From: Lineus longissimus
Lineage: Eukaryota > Nemertea > Pilidiophora > Heteronemertea > Lineidae
Direction of reading: 5' to 3'
NCBI RefSeq assembly: GCF_910592395.1
Contig: NC_088314.1
Span: 17,209,998-17,273,997 of the forward strand
Length of the DNA stretch: 64,000 nt
The translations under genes and the position numbers were made by a program. This document shows positions 48,601 through 60,742 of the stretch, piece after piece. Under the pieces are notes generated by a model that did not search any database, was not told where the DNA came from, and was given only the letters and a program-made list of their open reading frames with translations. The stretch's first letter is position 1. Each line of letters opens with the position of its first letter.

Positions 48601-51433
48601 GAAAGTGGTGAAAAAACTTCTTTTTCACGGTCTGCGGTCCAATCAGAACTTGCTACCCTTGTTGCTCGATTCAGATTCGAACACGATAAGAATGTTACTC
48701 CAGCACGGTGTGGATGTTTCAAAGTCGAAGGCTGACCTTTACCATGCCCTGGGTGAGAGTTCTGACACAGCTATTCTATCTCTGTTCATCCAGAGTGGAT
48801 TGGACTTGGGTTTTCCCAGTGATCTTTTCACTGAGACGGCTTCTGGACCAGCTATATTCATCTCGGCAGCACGTCTTGGCCATCTCGACATGTTGAAGAT
48901 GCTGGTAAAATCGGGTGTTGGCGTCAATAATCAGGATGGAAAAGGCTTGACGGCACTCCACTGGGCATCTGTCCGCCGCCATCTACCCTGTGTCAAGTAT
49001 CTGATCAGACTTGGTGCCAGCGTGACAGCTTTGGGATCGCTAAATGGTTACGACCACGCCACACCACTACACGCTGCTGTCATGTCTAATGATACCGATG
49101 TGACGGACGCCATCATTGTTGCTGGAGCTGACATCAGTGCCCGCTGTTCCCTTGGGAGTCTGTCGGGAGTTACTCCTCTTATGGTTGCCTGTTATAGCGA
49201 ATGTTACAAATCCATGTGGATCATCTGCTTTGGATATGGCTGTGATGTCAACAAACAGAATTCAGCAGGTAGGTTTATGTAGGCCTCCTAGATTACTCGG
49301 CAATAACGACCGACCGAGCTCAGTAACCTGTACGAGGGGAGGAGCATACGACTGACTCTGGCCGGAATGTAAAAAGTTTAAGAGAAGTGTGATTTCTGAT
49401 GTTGTTTCCTTGGCAACCATTTTTGCATCTTGCCATTTTGGAATATAGTTGTTGTTGTTCATCATTTGATTTGTGATGGCTAACTGGTGGTCGCTATCGG
49501 TGTCATGTGTTCTTCTTTATTTTCCATTTGAAGTTGGACCTTTTTCTCGACACTGTCAAGAGTCTTCTATTTTCAGCCAAAACTGCTGTGCCCTTTTGAA
49601 CGAGTTTTGAGGCCTGCCTGACTCTACCTTAGGTTTGTCAATGGGTACTGGTCAGAAGTGCTGAGGTTGAAGCCCTGATTGAGCAGCTCATTTGATGTTT
49701 ATTGAATTTGAAAGGTTTCAGGTTAGCCCAAGGTTAAAGTGTGAAGTCAGATGATAACCTCCTCCATACTAGATGAAACAGATAATCAAGAAGATAATCC
49801 CAAAACTTTAAACTTTGAAGATAAAAGTTTTTATCATTGATGTTTTTGTCCATTTACACTTACAGGAGAAACTGCTCTCCACATTGTCATCCAGTTGCCC
49901 ATGTTCCTGAAGCAGCACTTCTTCAAAGATCTTATGCTCGGATGCCCCAATGTCGACATCGCAACAAAAACTGGACTGACTCCACTTATGGCTGCAGTAA
50001 AGCATCGGGAGTTGGATATGTCTTTTCAGCTGATCAGTCGCGGAGTTGGTATAAATGCTGCAGCAAAAACATTGGAGGCTACTGATGGAGACCCAGGAAC
50101 GGTTGGCAGGACAGCGCTACACTTTGCAGCATCCCTTGGGAACATCAAGATAGTTAAGAGGTTGACTGAGGTACGTGATAGAAATTGGGGGTTCTTCCTG
50201 AAGAAATTGTGGTCGAAAGTCTTATTCGAAGGAGTTTGAAGAGACGCAGTATGTCATTTCAGTCCGAGGTGATTAGAAGAACACTGCTCTTAAGCGTTAC
50301 TCTGTTAGTAATTACTGGTGGTCCAGGAAAATAGTAATACATTTGTGACCCATCACAGCAAAACCAGGCGCATGTCGCACAGAAGATGAGCCTAAATGAC
50401 ACCAGGAGATAATGGAAGAAATTGATGTGCTCATATTTCACAATAGGCAGACAATAGAGAAATGAACAAACAGTCCGTCTCAACCTGCCAAGCTCAGAGC
50501 GACATGCGCCTGCTTTTGCTGTGACGGGTCCCATTTATGTACAATGCCATAGTGCAGTTATTATGCATACGAATTTACTGAAATTATATTCCCAGATCAT
50601 TATTTGGTTTATTTGTCCAGGCTGGTGCAACGGTTGACGTCACAGAATCTCACGATGGTCAAGACGGTTTTACACCACTTCACTGCGCGGTATTGAAAGG
50701 TCACGTTGAGATCATCCCGATCCTTGTGAATGCTGGGTGTAAGATTAACGCCCAGACATCCGACGGCTTCACGGCACTGCACATGGCAGCTGACAATGGC
50801 TCGATGGATGTTGCCAAAAAACTCATGGATTTAGAAGTCAATCCTAAGCTTAAGACCAAGGTAAAACCGAATTGGAAATTTTCGAATTCAATGACGAATT
50901 TCAAATTTTAATGACGATGGTAGGCATTTAACCCTTAAATGGCCAACCGCGCGTAACTTTCACGCGCAGTTTTTAAATTTCGCGCGCAGGTGATCGTAGC
51001 TCAACAGGCAACGGCTCTCACGGAATCAGTCTTATTCCAATTCATTGTAAACAATCTTCTGCAGTCGTTTGCATAGTGATGGGGCTATTGATGGGGGCCC
51101 TCATGGAGACAGTTCGCCTTGGGTTGAAGACATGCGTCCCCCTTCTGAGAAATCCAGGGAAATTCGGCGTTTTATGAGGACTTGAATTTCATTTACTTAA
51201 TCATCCATGTTTTCTTTCAGGACGGCAAGATTGCCTCCAACTTTTCCTTGTTCCCCACAATTGGGCGTCTCCTTTTGGCGTACGAGGCTGCCTGGGATCT
51301 TAAACACCGCAGACCGACGCTGCAACGCAAACGGTTCAGTCTTCAGCAGAGGTTGAGCATGCAGAAAATCGAAGCATTTACACCACAAAGTTTCACTGCG
51401 CGAGGAGACCAAGATGAAGAAGGAGGATCATGA
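42626..51433 (+). CDS. large ankyrin-repeat protein
   Basis: Nine exons: 42626-42817, 43095-44367, 45056-45238, 45702-45830, 47311-47626, 48301-49268, 49866-50170, 50621-50860 and 51221-51433. Every junction keeps phase, giving 1,272 residues. The N-terminus (MADSVELMPKTQGCKMLEQ...) is helical without repeats. From about residue 66 there are some twenty ankyrin repeats, e.g. LTYLHLAVMTGNLDILRFLL, ISALHAAAASGKAEAVHVLC, LTALHWASVRRHLPCVKYLI and FTALHMAADNGSMDVAKKLM. The C-terminal 70 residues are basic with no repeat (RRPTLQRKRFSLQQRLSMQK). No SOCS box, kinase, death or membrane segment is seen. Ankyrin arrays bind other proteins; the partner is unknown. Exon 1 uses a weak donor (GTTTGT). One intron is mostly a 112-bp minisatellite. 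An ATTAAA near 51503 may be the polyadenylation signal. Confidence 0.88.
46020..47297 (+). repeat. 112-bp minisatellite, about 11-12 copies, in an ankyrin-gene intron
   Basis: The unit contains CTCATGATTCTACATGGCAT, CCCAACAGGCTGCTCATATT, GGCACAGGTTTACAGTGTTC and CCACAGGGTTTTCTGAAGGT. Copies are nearly identical; the one near 46850 is shortened by 6 bp. The array fills the intron between the exons ending 45830 and starting 47311. Because 112 is not a multiple of three, the frame rotates and the short open frames here are not genes. Confidence 0.95.
47627..48300. other. ankyrin-gene intron 5, no extra exon supported
   Basis: Open stretches near 47790-48088 and 48122 exist but lack ankyrin motifs, and the flanking exons already join in phase 2. 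Nothing else is recognised. Confidence 0.5.
50345..50530. mobile_element. hairpin MITE in ankyrin-gene intron 7
   Basis: 186 bp with about 35-bp imperfect inverted ends. The left is GTGACCCATCACAGCAAAAC then GGCGCATGTCGC; the right is GCGACATGCGCCTGCTTTTG then CTGTGACGGGTC. It is the only copy seen in the window and is non-coding. Confidence 0.75.
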
Positions 51434-51858
51434 AGGTGGTGGGATTCTCAAATTCTCAGGTTCTTTATTTGATTTTTTATCCATATATGTAAAGTTGTAC
51501 TATTAAAGCCATGATACGATTATAGCCCCTTTAGTGTAGAAATCAGCTGGCAGTAGGCCTACATATAAATGCACACAAAGTCTATAATTGTAGGTACTAC
51601 TTTATGTCACGTCTTTGTCATCTATTTCTTGTTAGTCTGCACTGAAACTGAAAGCATACGAACTAATGATGGGTGTCAATTTCGGCCCTGTTGTATATCA
51701 GGGATGTATGATTTTTGGGAGGATTTTTTTTTCTCCCGATATGGGTTAATACTTTGACAGCTGAAAAATTCTATGATTTTGAAATCGATCAGCATGTATA
51801 TTCTTTTGTATTCCATCAAAATGTACTCTGGGCAGGCACTGTAGTGTACACTTTTATA

Positions 51859-52040
51859 TACAGTAGAACCTCTCTATTATGGACACCCTCGGGACTGACA
51901 AGTGATGTCCTTAATAGAGAGGTGTCCTGATTAGAGAGGTCAAATTGAATGCAAACAACCAATTTGGGACCAAACATAGTGTCCTTTATAGAGAGGTTGT
52001 CCTTAATAGAGAGGTGTCCGCTAAGGGAGGTTCCACTGTA
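51859..52040. mobile_element. Tigger-like MITE (family T)
   Basis: 182 bp from TACAGTAGAACCTCTCTATT to GGTTCCACTGTA, just downstream of the ankyrin gene. Confidence 0.88.
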
Positions 52041-54435
52041 TGTATTTATACAATGTTAGAAGGAAGGGTTTTTAATAAATACTTTGTCATAAAAATATGT
52101 TTTCTTTACATTCTTTATAGGCCATTGGCCAAATCCAAAAACGTCTCTTTCATAACGATATCTTGGGCTAAATGACTTGTGCTCTTGTGTCTAAGACGAA
52201 AAGTTCCCGCAAAAATATTTGCACATTAACCAGATATAATTACTTTAATCATGAGAATACCCGTGACAAGAGCAGTAAACATTAGTTCATCAGTTAGCTG
52301 CTTGGTGGCCTCAACTGCTTTCTTCTGACCTGCCATCTGGAAGGCAAATCATGAACTATAATCCATCTTTTGAGTTCCGAGCAGTTTAAATTACTGCACG
52401 ACTACTAATATCAATTTATTTGGTTTAGGAGCAAATATTTTGGCGGGGAACTTTTGTTTCATGTGTGTGAAGTAAGCACCTTACTTATTTATCACGAAAG
52501 GAGCTTTTAAATTCTGACCCCTTAATATTTAAACTGAATTCAATTCAAATGTTAAATTTTTATCCTCCCCAAATTCCCGATTTCAAAGAAGCCACTTGTT
52601 GGGTTTGGCCCACGGCCTATCTCTATAACAGTGAGACATTGGAGGCATAGATGTTGGTTATCTGGACATGCATGGTATTTTGCAATGATTCATCGGCAGT
52701 GTTTCCAATGATAAAATCACTTTTGATGATTCATTTGAAAAATTCCTTAGAAAACTTGAAAAATCATTTTTTTATGCGTGGGTAATAACCGTTTCTGAAT
52801 AGTCCATATTAAACGCAGAAAAACGCATCAAAAGCTCAAACCACAGGGGAGTAAGACCTAAAAATTCAACACAACACAGTTATACAACACAATTGTTATG
52901 ATACCATGTATGTAGAACAAAATGCTTTCAATACATATGTGACAAACTATCCCAATCAGGGCAATACAAAAATCACTTAAAGAGCCGACTTGACACATAG
53001 TCACATAGTCCGTACTGCTGAACTGTGAAGCTGTGGTAAATACATGACTGTGATGGGTGAAAGTGGATTTATTCTTCAATCTTTGGTGGATTCTTAATCT
53101 ACAGAGCCAGGCCATAACAGGGATATACTTTTTGATAATTAATTTAAGGAAATATTGTCTCACTGGCCAGTTTAGAACTTGTATTCTAATAGGCCCATAT
53201 CAGTCCGCGAGTTACGATTTGATGGCAATGCTGTACACAAATCAATTTTTCTCAGGCAATCGGTATTGGAATGTTTTGAATTTTTACTATTATTTCGATA
53301 AAAGCCTCTTCAAAACACATATAAAATTTGGTGGGAATTAAAGCACCCTTGGTGTATTTTTTTTCACCAACCTATATTCATTAAAATGTACACAGAATGT
53401 ACACGCTGGCTAATAGAGGTCTCTGGCCATAAGATAAGTTGGGTCTTTGTTCAAAAACGGCTTTCAGCAGGACCGCAACTTCTCCAAACAGGATAAATGA
53501 AAACTCTTTGAACTGCACTAAACAATGCACATGGACGGGGTGTAACCTTAGGCCTGCCTGAAATTCGCAAGCTATGCCCAAAATGCCTTCCAACACTGGT
53601 GAACATCATTATAGGAGAGCGGCATCAGTCAGTAATTCTACGAGTGGCGGCGCATGGTATTAAATTGGCACATTATCCTCCTGGCCAGGTAAATCCCACA
53701 CCCAATTTGTCCCTTTACCCTGTATATGCTCAAATTTCACCGAAAAATTCAGTTCTGAACTAACTCAAGCTAGATATATTATGCATGATTATGGTTGTTC
53801 GATGACATTTCACATGTTTAGTTATGATAGCTAATGTGTCCGCGAAACTAAGTCATGTTGTGGCTTGGCCTTTGTTTCCATTTCGCAGGATAATGAGTCC
53901 ACCGGTCTTGGAGCGATGAAACTAGAATAGTTTCGACCAGTGGGGAGAAGATTTCGTTCTGCCCTTGCTTGAATTGGCCGCCAATACCTTCGGATGGCCT
54001 CGACTGCGCCATTTCCAAATGGCCTCGTCGACTCGGCCATTTTTATGACTGTAAGGCCTTTAGGGCCTCTGGTCACTCGAAAGTCTGTTTCATGGTACAA
54101 ATAATGATACATTGAAACAATTGATTTACACAGTTTTGTTCTAAACGACGTACATTTTTGTATCCTCAGAATACGAATCTGTGGTCGCGGCCATTTTCAG
54201 TCCGATTACACTACGTGGAAGTACATTGACCAAAACAGCATGGAAGCTGATAATCGCAGCGAGAGAATATGTTTGAATGAGGAAAAAACTCAGGAATTAC
54301 GACAAATTATTTTCGCATCTCTAATAAAGTAAACGATTAAGCGCTTGCAGAATTTGGTGGTTTACAGTCCTGGAAAATATTTTCTTCCCCGTCCGCTGCA
54401 ATGAGTGATGGCGAACATGGCAAAACGACATTGTT
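52041..54435. other. spacer between the ankyrin gene and the 7TM gene
   Basis: Apart from a family A MITE copy (about 53425-53713), I see no exon or other repeat. The DNA is AT-rich. Confidence 0.4.
53425..53713. mobile_element. MITE family A, diverged copy
   Basis: The interior blocks CGGCTTTCAGCAGGACCGCA, GAACTGCACTAAACAATGCA and TATCCTCCTGGCCAGGTAAA match the intact copies. The right end TTGTCCCT is kept and the left end is eroded. Confidence 0.7.
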
Positions 54436-56111
54436 CTAACCAGTGCTGAATATGTATGCAAAAGGCAGCATAATGGCTAATGTTCCCAGCAGAATCTCTG
54501 TACCGATTTCGTTATAGTAGTGGCTAGAAGACGTCAAATATATAACCGCTGGCCGAAACAACACTTGCCACAGAAAGTTAATTGAGAATAGGATGAAAAG
54601 GCTCCTCTTTATGTCGTCGTAGGTACAGAAGTGAACGCATTTTGCTGGCTCCCACATCGTCTCCATTGGCAGCGCCGCACAGCCAACTGCTTTTTTCCCC
54701 TTGGTTTGAGTGCTCGGCAAATCTTCGGGCATTTCGGCACCTACTTCCACGAGAGGCTGTTTCACAGCTGTCCCTGAAATGGATATAACAACGGTCAATG
54801 TGAGGTTATTGGCAAATGGGGTTGCGATGCCCATTATTTTCAATCCCGTCCCCCCGAAAATATAAATCGCCTTGCAAACGAGCGATCGAAATCGCTGCTA
54901 CCTGTGATTTATATCACGTGCGGCGATGATTGCTCATTGAGAGATCATTTTGCAGCTACTATAATTGCAGGGAGCTGCGATTTAAATCGCTCGTTTGCCC
55001 CCTCATCCGGACAGAGGTTATCCAAAGATGTGTTTTGACCATGATTTTGGCCAAAACAAAAAGTGTCAATTTTGTTGGCATGATTGGGCGAGAATACGAG
55101 CGAGAACGTCAGGCAGCCGATGCGCTGAATTGGAACTCATTTAAAGGAAATCACAACTGATTGAAAGGCCGGCGCACACGGGCTCCCAAGACAAGACGGG
55201 CCGATTCTCGCACCGACAAAAGTTCCAGCCTTTTTTTAAAACGTCGCCTCATCACAAACGTTTATGCAACATTTAGGAACAAAGGAGATATTTAGTTGGT
55301 GCGACGGTCGCTCCATCACTTAAATGGACTCCGGTTAGCGCCTTTCTTCAGGCCCCTTTCGAAGAACTGCATATTTTCACAAATTCTTACCTCTTGTTTG
55401 CTTTCTTATCTGTTCGCTATAGAAATGAAGGCAACTCAATGTGAGGAGAAGGACCGCACACGGCACCACAACCAGGCCGTACTGGCACAAGAGGTACTTC
55501 AGGTTGGTCCTCAGGTCCTCCTGGCATATGTTGTTCTCAAAATGTATTGCATAGATCACATCACGTCCAGGTATCTTCAACGTCTTCGTGGAATTCCGAA
55601 CTGATACGGTCTTCAAATGAGCGAAGAAGCTGATGATGGCGTGATACAAAATCGACGCACACAGCAAAGGAGTTTTCCAGTTTGATATCGCCTTTTTGAG
55701 TTTATCTCCGGAGTTGAGCTGCTGGCTCATTAGGTACACGAGATGAAGAAGGTGTACAAACGATAAAAGACTTAAAACATTAAGCTGCAAGTAACATGTC
55801 CAAGGTTCCGTCGAGGCGATTTGGATGATGTTGGATATAACTTGAATCGTCAGCAGAAATGAGTAGATGATGTTTGCTCCGGTTGTGCTGGTGACGAGAC
55901 TGCAGTAATGGCAGCTGTTATGGCCATGTTGTCGCAGCCGACGAAAGAGGTAGATATTGCCCAAACACAGAGATAGCCCGAAGCCTATCCTGCCGGCATT
56001 TACCAAGTTGAGCAAGCCGTTTGCGGCGTCCAGGAACACGTCGGAAGCCGCACTTGATCCGTTTGAGAATTCCTGACTTGATGCATTGCCGAAAACTTGA
56101 TTTAAATGCAT
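54436..56111 (-). CDS. seven-transmembrane receptor-like protein (divergent GPCR)
   Basis: Two exons on the minus strand, 56111-55391 and 54773-54436, joined in phase 1 (donor GTAAGA, acceptor CATTTCAG), 352 residues. The N-terminus carries two N-glycosylation sites (NASS at 9, NGSS at 17). Hydrophobic segments lie near 36-56, 80-100, 106-130, 147-167, 206-230, 298-322 and 332-350. C106 at the start of segment 3 and C196 in the loop before segment 5 match the conserved class A GPCR disulfide. Segment 7 ends LPFAY, resembling a degenerate NPxxY; a DRY motif is missing. The cytoplasmic tail is almost absent (ends YIFSTG) while the third inner loop is about 65 residues, lies across the exon junction and has several Cys. 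The ligand is unknown; a lineage-specific chemoreceptor or peptide receptor is possible. Non-GPCR 7TM proteins are not excluded. Confidence 0.75.
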
Positions 56112-56795
56112 TGTGAACGTAGACTGAAGTGTTCCATATATGATTCCAAAATGGCTGTATTGGTGGTCTTCCTCACGTCATTCCAATCCTGGCCTTCCTC
56201 ACGGTATGAAACCACGTCTGCTCATTGATAGGGCTTTGCCCGAGTTTGGGCATATATCCATATTGTTAAGTTTTTGATAAACATTTATGTCCAAGTGAAA
56301 ACAAGCAAAGCTTTGGTGTTGAACAAGGGCCTTTTTATCATTGTGTTGTCATTCATGCGATAATGTTTGAGCGGTGCAGTTGGCATGTTGAAGTCATTAT
56401 TACATAATGCCAGTACATTCACACCATTTTCTCAGTAAACACGCAAACGAAGCACGGGCTAAACAAATTCAAATATTATTACGAACTCAAATATTATTAA
56501 AAGGATAATGATTGTGTAATTACCGTGTCTCCTTAGTCATGTTAGTGTTAGTGCTTTACAAACAGTATGAAACTCGTATCATTTGTTCATGGTCGTTGAC
56601 GTTAACTTTTAAAGTGTCGTTGATCCGAGCGCGCTGTTAGGCTGCGTATCCATGCTGTTCTGAACTTGTGGCGCTGTGTTTTTATTTGATCATTAGTTCT
56701 CCCTGGTCTTCTTTGAAACGAGTTCTTCTGACCCGGGCCGTTTCCATGGTTATGAATGGGCCTCTCCTGTTTACTTTAAAGTCATGATTTGACTT

Positions 56796-57060
56796 TTAGG
56801 AATTGATACCGGACTGGAGGTATTGGTTGTCTCACTAAAACCGCAAGGGTGGAGCAAGTCGACCAAAACCGAGCCGGAGCAGAGGTTTTGACCAAAATTT
56901 TAGCTCCACCCTCGCGGAATACCTCCAGTTCGGCATACATTTCTATTGTAAGATCTCAAAATTCGATTTTCAATGTTTTTTGACTGCTTCCGTATTTTGA
57001 TCCAACCCAAGCGGTTTCGGTTGCCTAACAATAACCCCTGAATTCAAAACGAGTCTTCGT
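56796..57060. mobile_element. hairpin MITE family H
   Basis: The left arm GAATTGATACCGGACTGGAG with GGTATTGGTTGTCTCAC is matched by the inverted arm near GAATACCTCCAGTTCGGCAT. The tail TTTCTATTGTAAGATCTC then CCAACCCAAGCGGT is shared with copies at 3577 and 20516. Confidence 0.68.
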
Positions 57061-57499
57061 AGGCGCATAGTGCATTTACACTTTAAACTGCGGTTCATTA
57101 TAAATTAGGAAGTTTTAAATATTCTGGAGTTAAATATGTTTGTCCTTATATTTATTTTCCTATTGCGCAGATGAAGGTAACGAGGTCAAATCACCGGTTG
57201 GGGTAACTGAAAACAACTTCAACATTCCCGCCTGATGCACAGGTCCGATCCGTAATTTCAATAATTGTGCTGGTACAGAGTTTATCAATAGGGAGTTTTC
57301 GCAAAGGCCCCGAAACGTCAACGTCTACTCATTGTTCGAGCTATGATAACGATGTCGAACAATAGGACAGGCATTTACGTTGGTGGTTCGGGGATTAGCA
57401 ATAACTCCCTATTGTGAAACGTTCGCCTCTTAAGATGACTCAAATTGGTCATTACTCACAAAGCTGGAAGTCGAAGGGAGGGTCGTAATTAACCTATGA

Positions 57500-57654
57500 A
57501 TAGAGTGCTTCACAGTCAGCCATGTTGGAGGGCAGAACAATGATTTGTCATGCCTGACCTAACAGTAACTGAATCAAATGCTGTCATTGGGCTTGCTTTC
57601 TTTTGTCTGTCCCTCCGACATGGCCGTTGATGACGTCACGTGCAACTACTCTAG
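57500..57654. mobile_element. MITE family B, second copy
   Basis: 155 bp. It begins ATAGAGTGCTTCACAGTCAG and ends CACGTGCAACTACTCTAG, with the same interior as 6561-6722. Confidence 0.75.
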
Positions 57655-57969
57655 ACTGGACTCGGAGCGGTTTTCCATCTGATAAATTGTAATTGCTTTA
57701 TCAGAGCAAATGTAATACTGTTCATGAGAGAGTTCTTAGTAGCCTGCATGGACTTTTTCAGGAACCTTCTGGCAGTTTTTCATCAATAACAAACAGCTGG
57801 TCCATATTAGGGGAAACGATGCTGGGTCAACATCAGATTCTCTTGAGGTATGCATTCCAATTACTGTTGCCGTTGTAGCTGAAAGAGAAAAATCTCACAT
57901 TGATTTCATTCTTCAAAATTCATATTCTGTTAGATTGGTTAATTTATGGTATAATCCTAACGAAGCTTT

Positions 57970-60366
57970 AATATTATCAGTGCAGTGCCTAGCGCGCAGC
58001 GCCTTTAGGTTGGGGGGGGGGGGAACCCCCAAACCCCCTGGTTGGGAACCTGCTATAGTTCCTTCTGCCAATTTTTTGTTCTGATAGACAGTTTTCTCTG
58101 TGTATCGCTTTAGCAGTAACTCAACTCCATCATCATAATAGCCGGCAAAGAAATGGAAAATGTCCCCCCCCCGAAAGGTGTCCGGACTATCGTAGTCTGG
58201 CACTCTGGCAGATTCTAATGTAAAGTGCAAGCTCTATTGAACTCACGCAACTGTCGATATGGAGAGCCCCCCCCCCCCCCCAACCCCCGTCCTTCTGACA
58301 TGTTTTAGCTAGTGCATTGGGGGAAAGGCCCCTCAACCCCTCTATTGGCCTCTCAATAAGTCCTTCTGAGCTGCTTACCCCGGGGTGCTTGAGTGGAACC
58401 TCCAAACCTTCATGATGGTGCAGTCCTTTGACACGTTTAACCCAGAGCGAGGAAGAGGTACTCCTTTGATGGTACCCTTACTGCAACCCTCAACCAAGGC
58501 TTCCTTTTCACTGGCATGATATTGGCAAGACTACCAAGAGGTCGTACTGGTGGCTTCCTTAAGACAAATGCTTGTGGTCGTACCTGGGCAACCAATTCAA
58601 GGGGTCAGGGATCAGGTTTTTCCCCACCAACATGTTGCCGAATGGTTAATGCATAAAAAATTGGTTGGCAAGGGTTTTTGCAGGCCAAGAGACTTGAAGA
58701 CACTTGACTCTTGAGGAACACCAGACTGATGAACAAAGAACCTGAGGAACATAGAACCCTCTTCACACCTGGGAGCATAAAAATTCTGCTAGCGAATATT
58801 GATTATTCTTTAGAAAAAACCAGAAGATCTGTAAAACCAATGGTACCCCAAAAAAACATACATTCCTCCTTAAGGTGTCTTCGGATCCCACCACGGCCCA
58901 TGTGGAATTCGTTCAAAAGGTTTATTGAAATATCAAAATATTTTTTTTCTCGAAACGCCTGCCCGTCTTTTGCTTCATTATTTCGGGATTATATCCATTT
59001 TAAGCATCTTTTGGATATTATCACTAAAGTATCAAAAACCAAAACACATATGTCGAGGGGTAAACCCCCTGGAATTGAAGTGTGATTAAAAAACAGTGTG
59101 AATATTCATGTGGTTCTCTCTCGGAGCAGTAAGTTGATAAGCGCTACTGTGGTTAACGTGCATACGACGTATCCAATGTAAACAATTTAAATGTTTCTCA
59201 AGTCCATGGATTCGTTTCAAATGGCTTAAATTTGACTTAAAATGGCCGCCAGAAGAGATAAACGCGCGAAAGTAGCAACTCGACTATTCTGAGCTCCGAG
59301 AGAGAACCACACGATTATTCTCACTGTTTTTTAATCAAACTTCAATTTCTGGGGGTTTAACCCCCGACATATGTGTTTTGATTTTTGATACTTTAGTAAC
59401 AGTATCCAAAAGATGCTTAGGCCTAAAATGGATATAATCCCAAAATAATGAAGCAAAAGACGGGCAGGCGTTCGAGAAAAAAAAATTTTATTTTGAGATT
59501 TCAATAAACCTTTTGAACGAATTCCACATGGGCCGTGGTGGGATTCGAAGACACCTTAAGGAGGAATGTATGTTTTTATGGGGTACCATTGGTTTTACAG
59601 ATCTTCTGGTTTTTTCTAAAGAATAATCAATATTCGCTAGCAGGCTTTTTATGCTCCCAGGTATGAAGAGGGTTCTATGTTCCTCAGGTTCTTTGTTCAT
59701 CAGTCTGGTGTTCCTCAAGAGTCAAGTGTCTTCCAGTCTCTTGGCCTGCAAAAACCCTTTCCAACCAATATTTTATGCATTAACCATTCGGCAACATGTT
59801 GGTGGGGAAAAACCTGATCCCTGACCCCTTGAATTGGTTGCCCAGGTACGACCACAAGCAATTGTCTCAAGGAAGCCACCAGTACGACCTCTTGGTAGTC
59901 TTGCCAATATCATGCCAGTGAAAAGGAAGGGTAATGATGGTTGAGGGTTGCAGTTAGGGTACCATCGAAGGAGTACCTCTTCCTCGCTCTGGGTTAAACC
60001 TGTCAAAGGACTGCACCATCATGGAGGTTTGGGGGTTCCACTCGAGCGTCCCAGGGTAAGCAGCTCGAAAGGACTTATTGAGAGGCCAATAGGGGGTTTG
60101 AGGGGCCTTCCCCCCAATGCACTGGCTAAAACATGTCAGAAGGACGGGGGTTGGGGGGGAGGGGCTCTCCATGGCGACAGTTGCGCGAGTTCAATAGAGC
60201 TTGCACTTTACATTAGAATCTGCCAGAGTCCCAGAATAGTCTGGACACCTTTCGGGGGGGGGGGGGACATTTTCCATTTCTTTGCCGGCTATTATGACGA
60301 TGGAGTTGAGTTTCCCCCCAACCTAAAGGCGCTGCGCGCTTACTAGGGCACTGCACTGATAATATT
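57970..60366. mobile_element. large foldback (inverted-repeat) element
   Basis: Left arm about 57970-59127 and right arm about 59291-60366 are inverted copies of each other, separated by about 160 bp. The outer ends are AATATTATCAGTGCAGTGCC on the left and GGCACTGCACTGATAATATT on the right. The inner ends are GGTTCTCTCTCGGAGC and GCTCCGAGAGAGAACC. Arms contain long G or C runs and a shared 76-codon open frame (58711 plus strand, 59718 minus strand) with no recognised domain. No transposase is seen inside. It may be a foldback transposon or two head-to-head copies of one repeat. Confidence 0.8.
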
Positions 60367-60742
60367 ATCCAAAAGATGCTTAAAATGGATATAATCCCGA
60401 AATAATGAAGCAAAAGACGGGCAGGCGTTTCGAGAAAAAAAAATTATTTTGAGATTTCAATAAATCCAATAAACTCCACGTCGACAGTTGCGTGAGTTCA
60501 ATAGAGCTTGCACTTTACATTAGAATCTGCCAGAGTGCCAGACTATCTAGTCCGGACACCTTTCGGGGGGGGGGGACATTTTCCATTTCTTTGCCGGCTA
60601 TTAATGATGATGGAGTTGAGTTACTTCTAAAGAGATACACGGAGAAAACTGTCTATCAAAAAAAATGGCGGAAGGAACTATAGCAGGTTCCCAACCAGGG
60701 GGTTTGGGGGGGTTTCCCCCCAACCTAAAGGCGCTGCGCGCT
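60367..60742. repeat. third, internally deleted copy of the foldback arm
   Basis: It repeats the arm sequence of about 59400-59515 (CCAAAAGATGCTTAAAATGG, GCAAAAGACGGGCAGGCG) and then jumps to the equivalent of 60175-60345 (GACAGTTGCGTGAGTTCAAT, then GGCGCTGCGCGCTTACTA). About 650 bp of the arm is missing. It directly abuts the Tigger element. Confidence 0.75.

Larger units (their letters stand above)
56112..57969. other. spacer with two MITEs
   Basis: This should contain the promoter of the minus-strand 7TM gene, just above 56111. Beyond the MITEs at 56796-57060 and 57500-57654 I recognise nothing. Confidence 0.4.

Noticed and set aside
58711-59718. Conserved 76-codon frame present in both foldback arms
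   Set aside because: Conservation follows from the arms being near-identical repeats; there is no recognised domain and the frame is not shown to be selected.
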